64,000 nucleotides of DNA, from the NCBI GenBank assembly GCA_019637095.1, contig JAHBWG010000026.1, positions 33,922-97,921 of the forward strand, in the 5' to 3' direction. Source of the DNA: Sandaracinaceae bacterium (GTDB taxonomy: Bacteria > Myxococcota_A > Polyangia > Polyangiales > Sandaracinaceae). A model generated the notes under the pieces. It did not search any database. It was given only the letters and a program-made list of their open reading frames with translations, and was not told the DNA's origin. This document shows, in pieces, positions 61,780 through 64,000 of this stretch; within the stretch, counting starts at the first letter, position 1; each line of letters begins with the position of its first letter. The translations under genes and the position numbers were made by a program.

Positions 61780-62508
61780 GTGGATCCGCGCGACCGCTTC
61801 AGCGCCACCGTCGAAGACTACGAGCGCGCGCGCCCCGACTATCCCGCCTCGCTGTTCGACTGGATCCTCGAGGACGGCGCCCTCGGGCCGGGCGCCACCG
61901 TGATCGACGTCGGCTGCGGCACCGGCATCGCCACCCGCCAGCTCGCCGCGCGCGGCCTCTCGGTGATCGGCGCCGACCCCAACGACGCCATGCTCGCGGC
62001 GGCCCGCCGCGCCGGCGGCGAGCGCGTCACCTTCGTGTCGACCGACGCCGAGACCCTCGACGTCGGCGGCGCGCGCGCCGACGCGATCACCGGGTTTCAG
62101 TGCTTCCACTGGATCGACCTCGACCGCGCGCTCCCGCGCATGCGCGCGGTGCTCCGCCCCGGCGGTCGCATCTACGCCGTGTGGAACCTCCGCGACGCGC
62201 GCGATCCGCTGATGGCCGCGTACGAGGCCCTGCTCCTCGAGCGCGCCCCCGAGTACGCGGAGGTGGGCGCCGAGCCCCGCGCCCACGCCCTCGCCGAGCG
62301 GGTCGAGGGCCGCAACGCGACTTTCCCTCATGCACAATGGCTCGACCGCGCCGCGTTCTTCGGCCGCGTGTGGTCGAGCAGCTACGTCCGCCACGGCGTC
62401 ACCGACCGCGACGCCTTCGACGCCGCGCTCGGCGCCCTGTTCGACCGCTTCGCAGAGGACGGCCGCGCGCGCTTCGTGTACCGCACGACCGCCCTCTCCT
62501 TCCGATGA
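61780..62508 (+). CDS. Class I SAM-dependent methyltransferase
   Basis: 242 residues. The SAM motif I is VIDVGCGTGIATRQL, followed by GLSVIGADPNDAML (motif II), FQCFHWIDLDRALPRMRAVLRPGGRIYAVWN (motif III-like). The type is that of UbiE/COQ5-like or trans-aconitate-like methyltransferases acting on small molecules. Its start is GTG 61780. The stop TGA at 62506-62508 lies inside a copy of the hairpin-repeat core. The substrate is unknown. Confidence 0.85.
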   Translation: MDPRDRFSATVEDYERARPDYPASLFDWILEDGALGPGATVIDVGCGTGIATRQLAARGLSVIGADPNDAMLAAARRAGGERVTFVSTDAETLDVGGARADAITGFQCFHWIDLDRALPRMRAVLRPGGRIYAVWNLRDARDPLMAAYEALLLERAPEYAEVGAEPRAHALAERVEGRNATFPHAQWLDRAAFFGRVWSSSYVRHGVTDRDAFDAALGALFDRFAEDGRARFVYRTTALSFR

Positions 62509-62522
62509 CGAGGATCGTCCCC
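62504..62522 (+). repeat. Half copy of the dispersed hairpin repeat
   Basis: GATGACGAGGATCGTCCCC matches the right arm of the copy at 44978-45062. No complementary left arm is near. It overlaps the methyltransferase stop and lies two bases from the stop of the convergent small gene. Confidence 0.65.
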
Positions 62523-62524
62523 GC

Positions 62525-62881
62525 TCATTCCCGGTCGAGCCGTTCGACCACGCGCTCGACGGCGTCGACCCAGGCGCGCAGGCTGCGCGCGGTCGGGGGC
62601 AGCTCGTAGCCGTGGTGGTGGAGCGCGGTGCTCAGCGCGCTCCACGCGTACGCCGCCTGCGCGGCGGCCGCCGCGTCGCACTCCAGCGTGAGGCAGAGGA
62701 GCTGCACGCGGAACGAGACCTCCTCGATGCGGTGCGTGCGCCGCGCGAGCCGCACGCGCATCGCGCTCTCGAGCGCTTGCCGCGCGAGGTGCGCGGCGGC
62801 GCGCGCCCACAAGCCCTCCGTCCCCGGCACCGGCCGCTCGACGAGCTCCCTCGCCTGCGCGAGCAGCGCCCGCGGCGTCAC
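62525..62881 (-). CDS. Small HEPN-like helical protein, partner of the SMC-like ATPase
   Basis: 118 residues, all helical, starting (V)TPRALLAQARELVERPVPG. The sequence ARQALESAMRVRLARRTHRIEEVSFRVQLLCL and then AYAWSALSTALHHHGYELPPTARSLRAWVDAVERVVERL resembles small HEPN-type proteins: a His-rich turn before a conserved Tyr-Glu-Leu-Pro-Pro-Thr. The exact RxxxxH RNase motif is not obvious. GTG 62881 overlaps the stop of the ATPase gene (GTGA), so it is made with it. I recall such pairs in actinobacteria; the function is not known to me. Convergent with the methyltransferase gene. Confidence 0.6.
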   Translation of the reverse strand: MTPRALLAQARELVERPVPGTEGLWARAAAHLARQALESAMRVRLARRTHRIEEVSFRVQLLCLTLECDAAAAAQAAYAWSALSTALHHHGYELPPTARSLRAWVDAVERVVERLDRE

Positions 62882-64000
62882 GCGAGCGCCTCGAGCTTCG
62901 CCGCGAGCCGCGCCGTGCGCCCGATCAAGTCCTCGAGATCGACGCCCGCCGCCACCTTGCCGTGCGCGCCCTCCTTCACGTCGCGCAGCGTGTCGCCGGC
63001 CCAACGCCCGAGCTCGTTCGCGCGCGCGAACACGTTGCCCCCGCGCTCCACGTCGTCGAAGAACGCGAGCGCCGCGTACTGCATCAGCGTGCCCGCCTCC
63101 GCGAGCGCCTCCTCCACCGCGTCGTGCGGCTCGCCGCGCCCGAGCCGCCGTCGCCGCACGACCTCGACGCACGCCGCCTCGAGCGCGCTGCGGCAGAACC
63201 CCGGCACCAACCGCCGCGCCACCTCGCCGCCGACCGCCTCCGCGCCCGGCCCGCACATCGCCCGCGCGTCCGCCAAGTACCCGTCGACCGGCCCGCGCGT
63301 CTCTTGCACCTCCACCACCGACCCGGCGCGCCGCGCGACCGACAGCACCGTCGCCTCGATGCGCATCCGCCGCACCGCCTGGTGCAGCCGCTCGTCGTGC
63401 GTGAGCACGACGACCTGACGCGTCCGCGCCGCCTCCTCGAGCACGCGCGCGAGCCCGTCCACCTTCATCGGGTCCATCGCCTGCACCGGATCGTCGATCA
63501 CCAAGAACCGGAACGGGCTCTGAGGCAACGTCATCCGCGGCAGGAACAGGCTCAGCGCGAGCGCGTTCAGCTCGCCCTGGCTCATCACCGCGACCCCCGC
63601 GCCCGCGTGCCCGTCGACCGTCACCGCGAGCTCCACGTGCCGGCGGGTCGCTCGGCCCGCGAGGGCCACGCGCTCGAGCGCGACGTGGCTCGTCTGCCCG
63701 AGCGCCTCCCACGCGCGCTCCACCTGCGCCGCGATCGGCGCGAACCCCTCGTCGCGCAGCGCGAGCTCGGCGTCCGTCAGCCACGCCTCGGCCGCCTTCA
63801 GGTGACGCTCGAGCTCCGCCTGCGCCTCGACCGCGCGCGCCGCCGTGATCCACCCGCCGACCCGCTGCCGCAGCGGCCGGAACGCCTCCTCCTTGGCCGC
63901 GACCGCCTCCGCCGCCCGCGCCGCGAGCGCGCGCATCGCGTCCGCGAGCGCGAGCCCCGCGCCCTCGAGGTGCGCCGCGAGCGCCGCGTCCCCGGCCGGC
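62878..64000 (-). CDS. SMC/RecF-like AAA ATPase, C-terminal part (partial)
   Basis: The frame is open to the right edge; 374 codons are seen and the Walker A half lies outside. A coiled-coil segment (AVEAQAELERHLKAAEAWLTDAE) is followed by the ABC signature VMSQGELNALALSLFLPR, Walker B FRFLVIDDPVQAMDP with the acidic pair, and the H-loop VVVLTHDERL, so this is an ABC/SMC-type ATPase. After the ATPase come about 150 residues with a His in KEGAHGK that look like a second helical, HEPN-like domain. This design is typical of defence-type or DNA-end ATPases. It overlaps its small partner by four bases (GTGA). Confidence 0.75.
   Translation of the reverse strand, partial: PAGDAALAAHLEGAGLALADAMRALAARAAEAVAAKEEAFRPLRQRVGGWITAARAVEAQAELERHLKAAEAWLTDAELALRDEGFAPIAAQVERAWEALGQTSHVALERVALAGRATRRHVELAVTVDGHAGAGVAVMSQGELNALALSLFLPRMTLPQSPFRFLVIDDPVQAMDPMKVDGLARVLEEAARTRQVVVLTHDERLHQAVRRMRIEATVLSVARRAGSVVEVQETRGPVDGYLADARAMCGPGAEAVGGEVARRLVPGFCRSALEAACVEVVRRRRLGRGEPHDAVEEALAEAGTLMQYAALAFFDDVERGGNVFARANELGRWAGDTLRDVKEGAHGKVAAGVDLEDLIGRTARLAAKLEALA

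Overview
The window is about 64 kb of very GC-rich, tightly packed bacterial DNA with a strong G/C bias at third codon positions, which is why long antisense reading frames lie across almost every real gene. The content points to a myxobacterium (Myxococcota, probably a Polyangiales/Sandaracinaceae-type lineage). It has many lipoproteins with Asp/Ala/Gly-rich spacers followed by Cys-rich modules, two proteins with a MYXO-CTERM-like tail (Cys, hydrophobic helix, Arg cluster), a Myxococcus-type Cys-rich repeat, large Ser/Thr kinases fused to HEAT-like, AAA or TPR regions, and secreted beta-helix and Ig-like proteins. No rRNA, tRNA or CRISPR array was recognised.

Layout, left to right. 0-10.5 kb: the end of a citrate synthase, a trypsin-like lipoprotein, a MepA-like murein endopeptidase, a TPR protein with a decayed zincin domain, purF, a DUF924 protein, a 58-residue CxxC protein, a Cys-rich lipoprotein, and a PEP-synthase/rifampicin-phosphotransferase-like enzyme coupled to a RluA-type pseudouridine synthase. 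10.5-19.1 kb: a leftward operon of a HEAT-kinase, a TPR membrane protein and three overlapping Cys-rich lipoprotein genes, whose distal third looks less GC-biased. 19.2-27.8 kb: a Fur-family regulator, an Ig-repeat MYXO-CTERM protein, an AraC regulator, a small lipoprotein operon interrupted at a 12-G tract, an orphan response regulator and a nitroreductase. 27.9-35 kb: two surface GH13 glucan hydrolases, a DUF1826/Cys-poor DksA pair behind a GCAAC-AGA-GTTGC palindrome (probable zinc-starvation operon), and a WS/DGAT acyltransferase.

34.8-41 kb: a PIN-domain gene coupled to an unknown helical gene and bracketed by 28-bp direct repeats, a beta-helix MYXO-CTERM protein, small lipoprotein and TPR genes, a PLD nuclease-like protein and hflX. 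41-49 kb: a giant kinase/cyclase-like/AAA/TPR protein, a GYF-domain membrane protein, a PEGA/P-domain lipoprotein, a cyclic-nucleotide-binding protein and an alpha/beta hydrolase. 48.9-55.2 kb: a complete beta-oxidation-type operon (TetR, acyl-CoA dehydrogenase, MaoC hydratase, FabG-like dehydrogenase, thiolase) behind two near-identical palindromic operators. 55.2-56.7 kb: a small graveyard of toxin-antitoxin-like genes. 56.6-62.5 kb: an SDR-hydrolase fusion with a tandem-repeat linker, its divergent LysR regulator, a Cys-rich membrane protein and a methyltransferase. 62.5-64 kb: a two-gene SMC-like ATPase / small HEPN-like partner unit that runs off the window.

The strongest candidates for something undescribed are the ATPase/HEPN-like pair at the right edge, the PIN/helical-partner module inside direct repeats, the broken winged-helix/nucleotidyltransferase unit, a dispersed hairpin repeat seen at three places, and the poly-G frameshift in the lipoprotein operon. 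Everything here is read by eye; family assignments rest on motifs and order, not on database searches.
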